From JARDZI01 sp041639705 (GTDB lineage Bacteria; Bacillota; Clostridia; Clostridiales; Caloramatoraceae), in assembly GCA_041639705.1 (NCBI GenBank), contig JBEQBT010000013.1, positions 1 through 25,695 on the forward strand: a DNA stretch of 25,695 nucleotides, in the 5' to 3' direction. The notes under the pieces were generated by a model. It saw nothing but the letters and a program-made list of their open reading frames with translations. It had not been told where the DNA came from and ran no database searches. This document shows, one piece after another, positions 1 to 6,017 of this stretch; the first letter of the stretch is position 1; every line of letters starts with the position of its first letter. Made by a program: the position numbers and the translations under genes.

Positions 1-2
1 TG

Positions 3-608
3 AATTTTAAACCATACTATTTTTACATAAGCTTTGAAGGTTATGTGCCAGATATAAAGGACAGTATATATACTGCAATTTCAGATGGCTGTAGCGAGAT
101 TACTATTCTAAATTATACAGCTAACAATGATTTAGAAAATGAGATAAACAAGAAAATAGACGTTAATGGTTTAAGATCAAAGGGCATTAATATAAAATTT
201 ACCCAGTCAGTATCCAGCACCGAGAGTTTTGTTGAAATGTATGCATCTAGAATAATTAATATGCCATTCACATGGGATGGTATATTTATACTTGGGGATG
301 ATAACTATGCTTCAAACCGTTTAAAGGTTTCTCTTAATAATTATGGCTATACAGATTCACAAATAATTATTAGCAGCGAAATTGAAAAATCCATTAAATA
401 TTTTAAAGATAAAGGTTATAAAAACATTTTGTATGTAAATATTACTGAAACCAGTAGTGGTATAAAATCCGATGTTATCATTCCTGCCCAGTTTGAGAAA
501 TATAAGGATGAAATGAAAATAACAGGACTAAAGTCATGGGGATATGATAGAAAATTAGTAAAAGCATCCATTAAGGTATTCCTAGACTCTCTGAATACAT
601 TACAATAA
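3..608 (+). CDS. hypothetical protein, 5' end outside the window
   Basis: The frame is open from the first bases of the window to the TAA at 606-608, so the gene almost certainly starts further left. A GTG at position 45 could be read as a start, but it has no ribosome binding site and lies inside a run that reads as normal protein (YFYISFEGYVPDIKDS). About 201 residues are visible. They are mixed alpha/beta with no membrane segment or signal peptide and no catalytic motif I recognise. I do not recognise the family. The gene converges on the GntR gene to its right and shares a hairpin terminator with it. Confidence 0.75.
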   Translation, partial: NFKPYYFYISFEGYVPDIKDSIYTAISDGCSEITILNYTANNDLENEINKKIDVNGLRSKGINIKFTQSVSSTESFVEMYASRIINMPFTWDGIFILGDDNYASNRLKVSLNNYGYTDSQIIISSEIEKSIKYFKDKGYKNILYVNITETSSGIKSDVIIPAQFEKYKDEMKITGLKSWGYDRKLVKASIKVFLDSLNTLQ

Positions 609-618
609 TGATAATAAT

Positions 619-655
619 AAAATACAGGAACCGCTTATAACTGTTCCTGTATTTT
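619..655. terminator. bidirectional hairpin terminator between convergent genes
   Basis: A perfect 13-bp stem (619-631 pairing with 643-655) starts with AAAA and ends with TTTT, around an 11-base loop. It lies between the hypothetical gene on the plus strand and the GntR gene on the minus strand. It can therefore end transcripts from both sides, since the A/T ends give a U tract in either direction. The GntR stop codon (635-637) lies inside the loop. Confidence 0.85.
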
Positions 656-1303
656 ATTAAATAAATTCTTACTAGAGTTTTCTACATGTATGGTAAGATA
701 TTTTTCAGCATCATCACTATTTCTATTCTGAATAGCATGTAAAATATTCAAATGTTCCTTTAAAGCTTCTTCCATTCTACCTGGACTTGATAAGGATTCA
801 TGCCTTGCCCATTTAACATAGAACTGAAAATCCTTTAATATGTGCTTTAAAACACTGCTTTTTGTTGCACTAAATATTATTTCGTGAAATTTTGTATTTA
901 GCTTTGAAATCTGATCTACATCACTCTTTTGAGTATAAAACTCCATTAGCTCATATACTTCCTGAAGTTCAATAATTTCTTCATCTGTAATTTGTTCAAC
1001 TGCCCATCTTGCAGAAAGGCCTTCAAGTGCTCTTCGTATTCTATATATATCTTCCATGTCCTTTAAAGAAACCCCTTTTACAGTAACTCTCTTATTTGGT
1101 ATACTTTCTACTAAACCCTCAAGCTCAAGCTGTCTTATTGCTTCTCTTACGGGAGTTCTACTTACATTCAATTCCTCGGCAATTCTTAATTCAATTAGAT
1201 TTTCTCCTACCTTGTATCTTCCATTTAATATGTTTTCTCTTAATGAATTATAAACTCTTGCTCTCAGTGAATACTGATCATCAAAACTATTGTACTCCTT
1301 CAT
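635..1303 (-). CDS. GntR-family transcriptional regulator, FadR subfamily (FCD domain)
   Basis: This 222-residue protein has the usual FadR-subfamily length and layout. Residues about 13-77 form a winged helix-turn-helix with the GntR signature (LNVSRTPVREAIRQLELEGLV). Residues about 85-215 are an all-helical FCD ligand-binding domain. Likely metal-binding positions of the FCD fold are Asn136, His140, His184 and His206. Family members control carbon or organic acid metabolism in response to a small ligand. The ligand cannot be read here, and no metabolic operon lies beside the gene. The ATG start has a GGGGGG ribosome binding site 7 bases upstream. It has its own promoter at 1422-1450, leaving a leader of about 110 bases that could hold an autoregulatory operator. 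Confidence 0.9.
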   Translation of the reverse strand: MKEYNSFDDQYSLRARVYNSLRENILNGRYKVGENLIELRIAEELNVSRTPVREAIRQLELEGLVESIPNKRVTVKGVSLKDMEDIYRIRRALEGLSARWAVEQITDEEIIELQEVYELMEFYTQKSDVDQISKLNTKFHEIIFSATKSSVLKHILKDFQFYVKWARHESLSSPGRMEEALKEHLNILHAIQNRNSDDAEKYLTIHVENSSKNLFNKIQEQL

Positions 1304-1421
1304 TAAAGTCCCCCCAAAATTTTATAACATGATTTGAGGTAACTGCATACTTAGAATTTAATAAAATAGAACAAATGCATATAGATGATTAAGACAATGC
1401 AATTAACTCGTTTCCATAATG

Positions 1422-1450
1422 ATTATATAATTTATAATATTATTCGTCAA
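1422..1450 (-). promoter_or_regulatory. sigma-A type promoter of the GntR gene
   Basis: Read on the minus strand, the -35 is TTGACG (1445-1450) and the -10 is TATAAT (1422-1427), separated by exactly 17 bases. This is a near-consensus housekeeping promoter pointing at the GntR gene about 120 bases downstream. Confidence 0.75.
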
Positions 1451-1489
1451 TTTAATTCATTATACCACAGGTGAATTGCATTTATCCTT

Positions 1490-2005
1490 TTAGGCTACTT
1501 TTCTTAAGTCTTTATTCAACCTTTTTTTAAGGATTTTTGTAAAAATTATTGAAATACCAGCATCAATTATATGATGTATTGCTGTACCTACTGCAACCAC
1601 AATCAATGCATACTTTATCCCTTCAGGAGTTAATCCCAACGCAATTACTACTACTATTCCCTCAAGTAATGCATGGACAGGAAGTGTAGCTGTAAGGACA
1701 TATGAATATTTTACACCTCTTTTTATCATTGAACCTCCCATATACCCAACTACACTATGCATTAAAGCCCTCAAAGCCACAATTGGTCCAAGGGGAGTCA
1801 TCATAAATCCTATGGCAGATATTACTCCAACCATTCCTCCAACCTTCGGGCTAATTAACATGCTTAAAAAGAGTGGTACATGAAGCAGTATAGTTGCAGT
1901 AAAAAATGGTGGAATTGCAACTTTAAGAAATGGTGAAAAAACTAAAATAATCAGTAGAGTCAATGCACTTAACAGTGCTCCAATTGTTAATTCCCTTGTA
2001 TTCAT
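1490..2005 (-). CDS. ECF transporter S component, probably niacin type (NiaX-like)
   Basis: The 171-residue protein is very hydrophobic, with about six membrane segments, the size and fold of S (substrate-binding) components of energy-coupling factor vitamin transporters. It starts MNTRELTIGALLSAL, the usual opening of these proteins. Internal segments such as HVPLFLSML, GPIVALRALMH and AIHHIIDAGIS resemble, from memory, the NiaX niacin group. The shared EcfA/EcfT energising module is not in the window. The chosen ATG at 2005 has a GGAGG six bases upstream. A longer in-frame start at 2074 would lie upstream of the likely transcription start and is rejected. The palindromic operator over the promoter fits vitamin-dependent repression. 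The S-component call is firm, the niacin substrate is inferred. Confidence 0.8.
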   Translation of the reverse strand: MNTRELTIGALLSALTLLIILVFSPFLKVAIPPFFTATILLHVPLFLSMLISPKVGGMVGVISAIGFMMTPLGPIVALRALMHSVVGYMGGSMIKRGVKYSYVLTATLPVHALLEGIVVVIALGLTPEGIKYALIVVAVGTAIHHIIDAGISIIFTKILKKRLNKDLRKVA

Positions 2006-2054
2006 TTTTTCCTCCTCGACATGTGCCCTTTCATTTTTGAAACTATTCACGTAT

Positions 2055-2084
2055 ATTATACTGTAAAGACACATGTCGTGTCTA
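2055..2084 (-). promoter_or_regulatory. promoter of the ECF S-component gene
   Basis: Read on the minus strand, -35 TAGACA (2079-2084) and -10 TATAAT (2055-2060) are separated by 18 bases. Transcription would start near 2048, about 43 bases before the ATG at 2005. The promoter lies just after the Nudix stop codon, so the transporter gene can be expressed independently of the upstream genes. Confidence 0.75.
2067..2083. promoter_or_regulatory. palindromic operator overlapping the S-component promoter (NiaR-like?)
   Basis: A perfect inverted repeat AGACAC-N5-GTGTCT covers the -35 element and most of the spacer of the 2055-2084 promoter. That is the classical position for a repressor site. The half-site GTGTCT resembles, from memory, operators of the niacin-responsive repressor NiaR. 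This would match a NiaX-type gene, but I could not compare it with a motif database. Confidence 0.6.
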
Positions 2085-2089
2085 CATAT

Positions 2090-2473
2090 TTACACATACT
2101 TTGTCATTTTCTTTACAACCTTTTCATCTGCATATGTAAATTTGTATGAACTAAGCTCATTAACTCTTACCCAGTTAAAAGCATTACACTCAATTGGTTT
2201 TGGTTCTCCAGATATATATTCACAATTAAATACAAGTAGTAGTATGGTTTTATCCTCATATTTATGATATACAACATCATATATATCTAATACCTCAATA
2301 TTGATGTTAAGTTCCTCCATAATTTCTCTTACTATACATTCCTCAGGGGATTCTCCTTCCTCCACCTTCCCCCCTGGAAACTCCCACAAAAATTCTAAAT
2401 AACTTCCTTCAAGCCTTTGAGATATTAATATCTTATCATCCATATGGATTATAGCTGCAGAAACTACTATCAT
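2090..2473 (-). CDS. Nudix hydrolase, MutT-like (8-oxo-dGTP or related nucleotide diphosphatase)
   Basis: The 127-residue protein is a single Nudix domain. The Nudix box runs from Gly35 to Ile57 (GKVEEGESPEECIVREIMEE), with Glu41, Arg49, Glu50, Glu53 and Glu54 all present to bind the metal-pyrophosphate. The last glycine of the consensus is Asn56, a common variation. The preceding WEFPGG is typical of MutT/YpwG-like enzymes, which clear oxidised nucleotides, but CTP pyrophosphohydrolase or another nucleotide substrate is possible. The ATG start has a GAGGTG site 6 bases upstream. It follows def by about 90 bases, separated by a long hairpin. Confidence 0.88.
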   Translation of the reverse strand: MIVVSAAIIHMDDKILISQRLEGSYLEFLWEFPGGKVEEGESPEECIVREIMEELNINIEVLDIYDVVYHKYEDKTILLLVFNCEYISGEPKPIECNAFNWVRVNELSSYKFTYADEKVVKKMTKYV

Positions 2474-2528
2474 TAAATCACCTCATTAATATTTTCCCAT
2501 ATGCAGTAATTTATATGTGCACATATAT

Positions 2529-2573
2529 AGAAGCATAAAAGCTTATGCCGTCGGCACAAGCTTTTATGCTTCT
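2529..2573. terminator. long hairpin at the 3' end of def, possible terminator or attenuator
   Basis: A perfect 16-bp stem pairs 2529-2544 with 2558-2573. The loop contains GCCGTCGGC, which can extend the fold. The right arm contains the last codons and stop of def. No strong T tract follows on the minus strand, so it may act as an RNA stabiliser or partial terminator between def and the Nudix gene. Confidence 0.6.
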
Positions 2574-3034
2574 TCTTCCTCAATGTGTATATCATGGGCT
2601 TTATCAGTGTACATTATTCCATCCAAATGATCTATTTCATGACACAGGGCTATACACATAAGTTCTTCTGCTTTACATTCTAATAATTCGCCCTTTTCAT
2701 TATAACCTCTTACTGTTATTTTCTCAGGTCTCTCAACATATCCATAATATCCAGGATAGCTTAAGCAGCCTTCCTCGCTTTCTTGACTTCCAGATCTTTT
2801 TGTTATAACAGGATTTATAAGTACTATTGAATCCGTATCATCTCTTAAATCTATGAATATAACTCTTTTATTCACAGCTATTTGAGGTGCAGCAAGTCCA
2901 ATTCCAGTGGTGCTATACAATGTATCCTTCAAATCCTTAATAAGCTTTAAAACCTCATCATCAATCTCATTAACCTGTGCACTCTTAGCCTTTAAAGCAG
3001 GGTGACCCAACTTAACAATTTCCTTAATGGCCAT
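2564..3034 (-). CDS. def: peptide deformylase
   Basis: This enzyme removes the formyl group from the initiator methionine of nascent proteins in the cytoplasm. All three family motifs are present in the 156 residues: GIGLAAPQ (44-51), EEGCLSYPG (88-95, metal ligand Cys90) and CHEIDH (131-136, ligands His132 and His136, catalytic Glu133). The C-terminus is a short acidic tail (HIEEEEA). Length is normal for Gram-positive short (type 1-like) enzymes. The ATG start has a GGAGGA site 6 bases upstream. No fmt, priA or other usual partners lie next to it. The gene end is embedded in a hairpin. Confidence 0.95.
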   Translation of the reverse strand: MAIKEIVKLGHPALKAKSAQVNEIDDEVLKLIKDLKDTLYSTTGIGLAAPQIAVNKRVIFIDLRDDTDSIVLINPVITKRSGSQESEEGCLSYPGYYGYVERPEKITVRGYNEKGELLECKAEELMCIALCHEIDHLDGIMYTDKAHDIHIEEEEA

Positions 3035-3129
3035 TTTGATTCCTCCAACTTTTATTCATATTAACTCACACGCTGGCGCGTCAGCACAAAATATTATGAA
3101 ACAAAGAGCATTTCATGTTAAGTATTGCT

Positions 3130-3200
3130 GTCATTCTGAACGTAGTGAAGAATCTTTCCCGAGGTGCTTCTATAAGATCCTTCACTGCGTTCAGGATGAC
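3130..3200. repeat. foldback intergenic repeat, copy 1
   Basis: The left arm (3130-3156, beginning GTCATTCTGAACGTAGTGAA) pairs with the right arm (3174-3200) over 27 bases with three mismatches, around a 17-base centre. The left arm is identical over 27 bases to that of the copy at 4991-5062. It lies between def and the MOSC gene. From memory, very similar sequences occur between genes in many anaerobic bacteria. An open frame across it (3081-3263) is not a gene. Confidence 0.85.
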
Positions 3201-3311
3201 TAGGTAGATTGTTTCATATAGATACCAGTAAACACATTTAAAAAGAATATTACTTAACCTCAATTTTAATATATATGAAGCAAATATTCAACTCCATTTA
3301 CTGGCACACCT

Positions 3312-3743
3312 TTATTTAAGAAGTATTTCATCACCAGGCTTAATAGTTCCACCTTTTATTACCCTTGTAAATATTCCTTCTCTTGGCATTACACAGTCCC
3401 CCACCAGCTTTCTTATTTCACATCCCTGGTGGCACTCTTTGCCTATCTGAGTCAACTCCAGGATAACATCATTTATCATGAAAATTGTCCCTACCGGTAG
3501 TGTATACAATTCAATACCTTCTGTAGTAATATTTTCTGCAAATACCCCATAGGATAAATCATTTATCCCTAGCTTTTTCATCTTTTCAATGCTTTCAAGA
3601 GCAAGAAGACTTACCTGTCTATGCCATTTGCCAGCATGAGCATCTCCAAAAATGCCAAGATCCTCTACCAGCGTAATCTCATCACGTGGTTTCTTAACTA
3701 CTCCCTTTTTCTCACTTGTATTAACAGCAACTACCTTTGCCAA
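3312..3743 (-). CDS. MOSC domain-containing protein
   Basis: The 143-residue protein is a stand-alone MOSC domain, the fold found at the C-terminus of molybdenum-cofactor sulfurases. Visible features are GDAHAGKWHRQVSLL (33-47), the Cys-containing stretch GKECHQGCEI (101-110, Cys104 and Cys108), and Cys117 just before MPREGIFTRV. Small MOSC proteins next to moa genes are thought to handle sulfur or metal during cofactor maturation, but the exact reaction is unknown. The start codon is TTG, chosen because a GGAGGG site lies 6 bases upstream. That site is formed by the last two arginine codons (AGG AGG) of moaC, so the two genes are probably translationally coupled. Confidence 0.88.
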   Translation of the reverse strand: MAKVVAVNTSEKKGVVKKPRDEITLVEDLGIFGDAHAGKWHRQVSLLALESIEKMKKLGINDLSYGVFAENITTEGIELYTLPVGTIFMINDVILELTQIGKECHQGCEIRKLVGDCVMPREGIFTRVIKGGTIKPGDEILLK

Positions 3744-3744
3744 A

Positions 3745-4221
3745 TTAATCCCTCCTAATAAAATGACCTGATTTTCCTCCGTCCTTTTCCATAAGCTTTA
3801 AATCTCCAATAATCATTCCTCTATCTATCGCCTTACACATATCATATATAGTCAACGCACAAGCAGATACTGCTGTGAGTGCTTCCATTTCAACCCCAGT
3901 TTTCCCTCTAGTCTTAACTGTTGATAGAATGTTAATTCTATTCTTTTCTCTGTCAATTTGAAAATCAATGTCACATCCAGTGATTAATATGTTATGGCAC
4001 ATTGGGATAATCTCATAAGTTCTTTTTGCTGCCATTATTCCTCCTACCTGTGCTACAGCAAGTACATCACCCTTTTTTATTCTTCCGTCAACTATTGCAT
4101 TAAGAGTCTCCTCTTTCATTTCTATAAAACAAGATGCCCTTGCTATTCTCTCTGTATCATCCTTTTGACCAACATCGACCATTCTAGCTCTTCCTGACTC
4201 ATTGAAATGTGTAAAATCCAT
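3745..4221 (-). CDS. moaC: cyclic pyranopterin monophosphate synthase MoaC
   Basis: MoaC turns 3',8-cyclo-7,8-dihydro-GTP, made by the radical SAM enzyme MoaA, into cyclic pyranopterin monophosphate in the first stage of molybdenum cofactor synthesis. The 158-residue protein has normal length. It aligns with the E. coli enzyme with an offset of about one residue: Lys50, PMCHNI with His76, GVEMEALTA with Glu111 and Glu113, Asp127 and Lys130. The C-terminus KSGHFIRRD is typical. The ATG start has a GGGAGGG site. It is the first gene of a two-gene operon with the MOSC gene and is divergent from mogA. moaA and moaE are not in the window. Confidence 0.95.
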   Translation of the reverse strand: MDFTHFNESGRARMVDVGQKDDTERIARASCFIEMKEETLNAIVDGRIKKGDVLAVAQVGGIMAAKRTYEIIPMCHNILITGCDIDFQIDREKNRINILSTVKTRGKTGVEMEALTAVSACALTIYDMCKAIDRGMIIGDLKLMEKDGGKSGHFIRRD

Positions 4222-4363
4222 TATCTACCCTCCCAATAAAAAATAGTACATTAATAAATTAACTAATCATTTCACATTGTTTATATTCCTACGTATATTA
4301 TATCATTAAAATACTTTAAGATAAAAATTATTCTCAATACTTTTATAAACTAAACTATAAATA

Positions 4364-4372
4364 TGGTATAAT
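4364..4372 (+). promoter_or_regulatory. extended -10 promoter of the mogA-type gene
   Basis: The sequence TGGTATAAT (TG-N-TATAAT) lies 28 bases before the GTG start. No good -35 is visible at the right distance, as is usual for extended -10 promoters. It would give a leader of about 20 bases containing the ribosome binding site. Confidence 0.6.
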
Positions 4373-4400
4373 TTAATAAAATGTTAAGGAGGGATATATT

Positions 4401-4889
4401 GTGAAAGTTGGAATAATAACAGCCAGTGATAAGGGGTCACAGGGACTCAGAGTAGATACTTCTGGACCTTTGATAGAAGAAATGCTCAAATCTATTGATT
4501 GTGAAGTTGTAGAATATATAATAGTATCTGATGATAGAGAAACAATATCTAATGAATTAATTAGATTAAGTGATATGAATTTAGACTTAATTTTTACAAC
4601 AGGCGGTACTGGTTTTTCTAAAAGAGATGTTACCCCTGAGGCAACACTAGATGTTGTTGATAGGCAGATTCCTGGAATACCTGAAGCCATGAGATACCGT
4701 TCCTTACAGGTAACTCCAAAGGCAATGCTCTCACGTGGAGTTGCTGGTATAAGAAAAAATAGCATTATTATAAATCTCCCAGGTAGTTCAAAGGCTGTAA
4801 AGGAAAATCTTGAGGTTGTACTTCCTGTATTATCTCACGCTGTTGGTACTTTAAGGGGTACTGATACAGAATGTGGAAGTGGACAATAA
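4401..4889 (+). CDS. molybdenum cofactor biosynthesis protein of the MogA/MoaB family (molybdopterin adenylyltransferase)
   Basis: Members of this family adenylate molybdopterin before molybdate insertion. The 162 residues form one MoCF-biosynthesis domain. TTGGTG (66-71) followed by KRDVTPEAT (74-82) is the molybdopterin-binding signature, and INLPGSSKAVKENLEVVLP (124-142) is the conserved C-terminal stretch. MogA and MoaB cannot be told apart safely without alignment. The start is GTG, 7 bases after a strong AAGGAGGG site. It is divergently arranged with moaC, and together with the MOSC gene it makes a small Moco island. A likely terminator lies only at 5119-5157, beyond two repeat copies. 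Confidence 0.9.
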   Translation: MKVGIITASDKGSQGLRVDTSGPLIEEMLKSIDCEVVEYIIVSDDRETISNELIRLSDMNLDLIFTTGGTGFSKRDVTPEATLDVVDRQIPGIPEAMRYRSLQVTPKAMLSRGVAGIRKNSIIINLPGSSKAVKENLEVVLPVLSHAVGTLRGTDTECGSGQ

Positions 4890-4900
4890 CTTACATTTTA

Positions 4901-4951
4901 GATTCTGAGAGTAGCGCAGGATCTTAGATTCTTCATTGTGTTCAGTATTTT
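4901..4951. repeat. foldback intergenic repeat, degenerate copy
   Basis: The stretch 4901-4925 (GATTCTGAGAGTAGCGCAGG and onward) and the following 4926-4951 resemble the left arm and the reverse complement of the left arm of the repeats at 3130 and 4991. There are several changes and almost no central loop. It starts 12 bases after the mogA stop codon. Confidence 0.6.
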
Positions 4952-4990
4952 CACCCATTGTCGCACCACGGTATAAGAAAGCTAGATTCT

Positions 4991-5062
4991 GTCATTCTGA
5001 ACGTAGTGAAGAATCTTTCCTTAAACTACTGTAACAAGATCCTTCACTTAGTTCAGGATGAC
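4991..5062. repeat. foldback intergenic repeat, copy 2
   Basis: The left arm (4991-5017) is identical to that of copy 1. The right arm (5036-5062) differs from copy 1 only at two adjacent bases (TA for GC). The central 18 bases differ from copy 1. It lies downstream of mogA, immediately after a degenerate copy. Confidence 0.85.
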
Positions 5063-5118
5063 AAATTCGCCAATAGTGGTTTTCATACTATAACAAGAAA
5101 CGAGTTTTTCAAATGTAG

Positions 5119-5157
5119 GACCTTCAAAGGTGTATAACACCTCTGGAGGTCTTTTTA
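5119..5157 (+). terminator. Rho-independent terminator, probably of the mogA transcript
   Basis: An outer stem (GACCTTC at 5119-5125 with GGAGGTC at 5145-5151) and an inner stem (AGGTGT/ACACCT) are followed by CTTTTTAATTT on the plus strand. It is about 230 bases beyond the mogA stop. The repeats between them may have been inserted later. Confidence 0.75.
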
Positions 5158-5169
5158 ATTTGACTTTAA

Positions 5170-5748
5170 TCATTGGATTTGTATTACATAATTTTTACTA
5201 CTTAGTCCCAATCTCTTGCTTAACTCCTCAGACATGGATATTTTTATTTTATCTCCTGAGGATAGCTTTGAAAACTTGTATATTATGCTTGTTGTATATT
5301 CTTCATCCTTATTAGTTATTTCAGGATCTATCCTTGACTCTATACTTATATATTTAAAGTAACTCTCAAATTGTCCCTTCATACTAAGGTCCTTAGGAAG
5401 AATGCTATTCCCTTCCCTATTCTCAGTTATAATTATTTGTATAGAATCTCCATCTATTTTTATATTCTGTCCCTTAAATTCCTCACCATTAATCAGTAAT
5501 TTATAGTTCCACTCAAACTTGGCCAGTTCAATTAATTGCTCTTCAGACAAAAGGTTTACTGTTCTTAGTGTCAATTTTTTATAATAGTCAAGCTCATTTT
5601 TACTAGGATTATTCTCCAATTCAAGAGAGATATTTTTTTGAAATTTTAAAGCTTTTAATTCCCCATTTAGAGATATTACTGTATAAAAATGATATCCTAT
5701 TCCTGCTAAGAAAATTATAATTATTAGTAATGCTTTAATTTTTTTCAT
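5170..5748 (-). CDS. hypothetical membrane-anchored protein
   Basis: The 192-residue product starts MKKIKALLIIIIFLAGIGYHF. This is a short basic stretch followed by one hydrophobic helix, so the rest is probably outside the cytoplasmic membrane on an N-terminal anchor. No lipobox cysteine is seen. The remaining ~165 residues are hydrophilic and look alpha plus beta, with no motif I recognise. The ATG at 5748 sits 5 bases after AGGAGGG. A TTG one codon earlier is too close to that site. It stands alone, converging with the mogA terminator, and a 94-bp palindromic element lies upstream. Confidence 0.7.
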   Translation of the reverse strand: MKKIKALLIIIIFLAGIGYHFYTVISLNGELKALKFQKNISLELENNPSKNELDYYKKLTLRTVNLLSEEQLIELAKFEWNYKLLINGEEFKGQNIKIDGDSIQIIITENREGNSILPKDLSMKGQFESYFKYISIESRIDPEITNKDEEYTTSIIYKFSKLSSGDKIKISMSEELSKRLGLSSKNYVIQIQ

Positions 5749-5813
5749 CAAATCCCTCCTAGACTAAAATAAATTATTAACCGTTCTCTATTTTTGTCTA
5801 TACTCACATAGCT

Positions 5814-5907
5814 GTAGGGGCGAACAGTGTTCGCCCGTTTTGCGCACTTTGATTCAAAGAATAATATACATCCAGGGTACCCTCGGGCGAACACTGTTCG
5901 CCCCTAC
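5814..5907. repeat. 94-bp palindromic element with 24-bp perfect terminal inverted repeats (MITE-like)
   Basis: The ends 5814-5837 and 5884-5907 are exact reverse complements over 24 bases. Each arm is itself a palindrome (GGGCGAACAGTGTTCGCCC). The interior contains another palindrome, AGGGTACCCT (5874-5883). The element is far more GC-rich than its surroundings and has no coding capacity. No clear target-site duplication is visible. An open frame crossing it (5804-6001) is an artefact. Confidence 0.85.
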
Positions 5908-5986
5908 TATTGGTAGAATACAGGATGCAAATTACGGGTTGGTGAGTATCTATAATGTGGATACTTGTCCCCTTATTATACCATAA

Positions 5987-6017
5987 AAAGACTTCGGGCA
6001 AACTGCCCGAAGTCTTT
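5987..6017 (-). terminator. Rho-independent terminator of the V-type ATPase operon
   Basis: A perfect 14-bp GC-rich stem (5987-6000 with 6004-6017) around a 3-base loop is followed on the minus strand by TTTTT. The right arm overlaps the TAA stop codon of the last operon gene (6016-6018). Confidence 0.9.

Noticed and set aside
45..47. GTG as start of the leftmost gene
   Set aside because: The same frame stays open to the left edge with natural-looking protein, and no Shine-Dalgarno precedes the GTG.
2006..2074. Longer N-terminus of the ECF S component
   Set aside because: The extra 23 residues are charged and atypical, and the start would be upstream of the predicted transcription start. 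The ATG at 2005 has a perfect GGAGG.
3081..3263. 60-codon open frame on the minus strand between def and the MOSC gene
   Set aside because: It covers the foldback repeat copy 1. No ribosome binding site and no protein-like composition.
4373..4765. 130-codon open frame on the minus strand opposite mogA
   Set aside because: Antisense shadow of a well-supported mogA-family gene, with no ribosome binding site.
3130..5062. CRISPR-like array from the repeated 27-base arm
   Set aside because: There are only two good copies 1.8 kb apart, each a foldback with different centres. No regular spacers and no cas genes.
5804..6001. 65-codon open frame on the minus strand
   Set aside because: It runs through the palindromic 94-bp element and into the operon terminator, lacks a ribosome binding site, and its open state follows from the repeat sequence.
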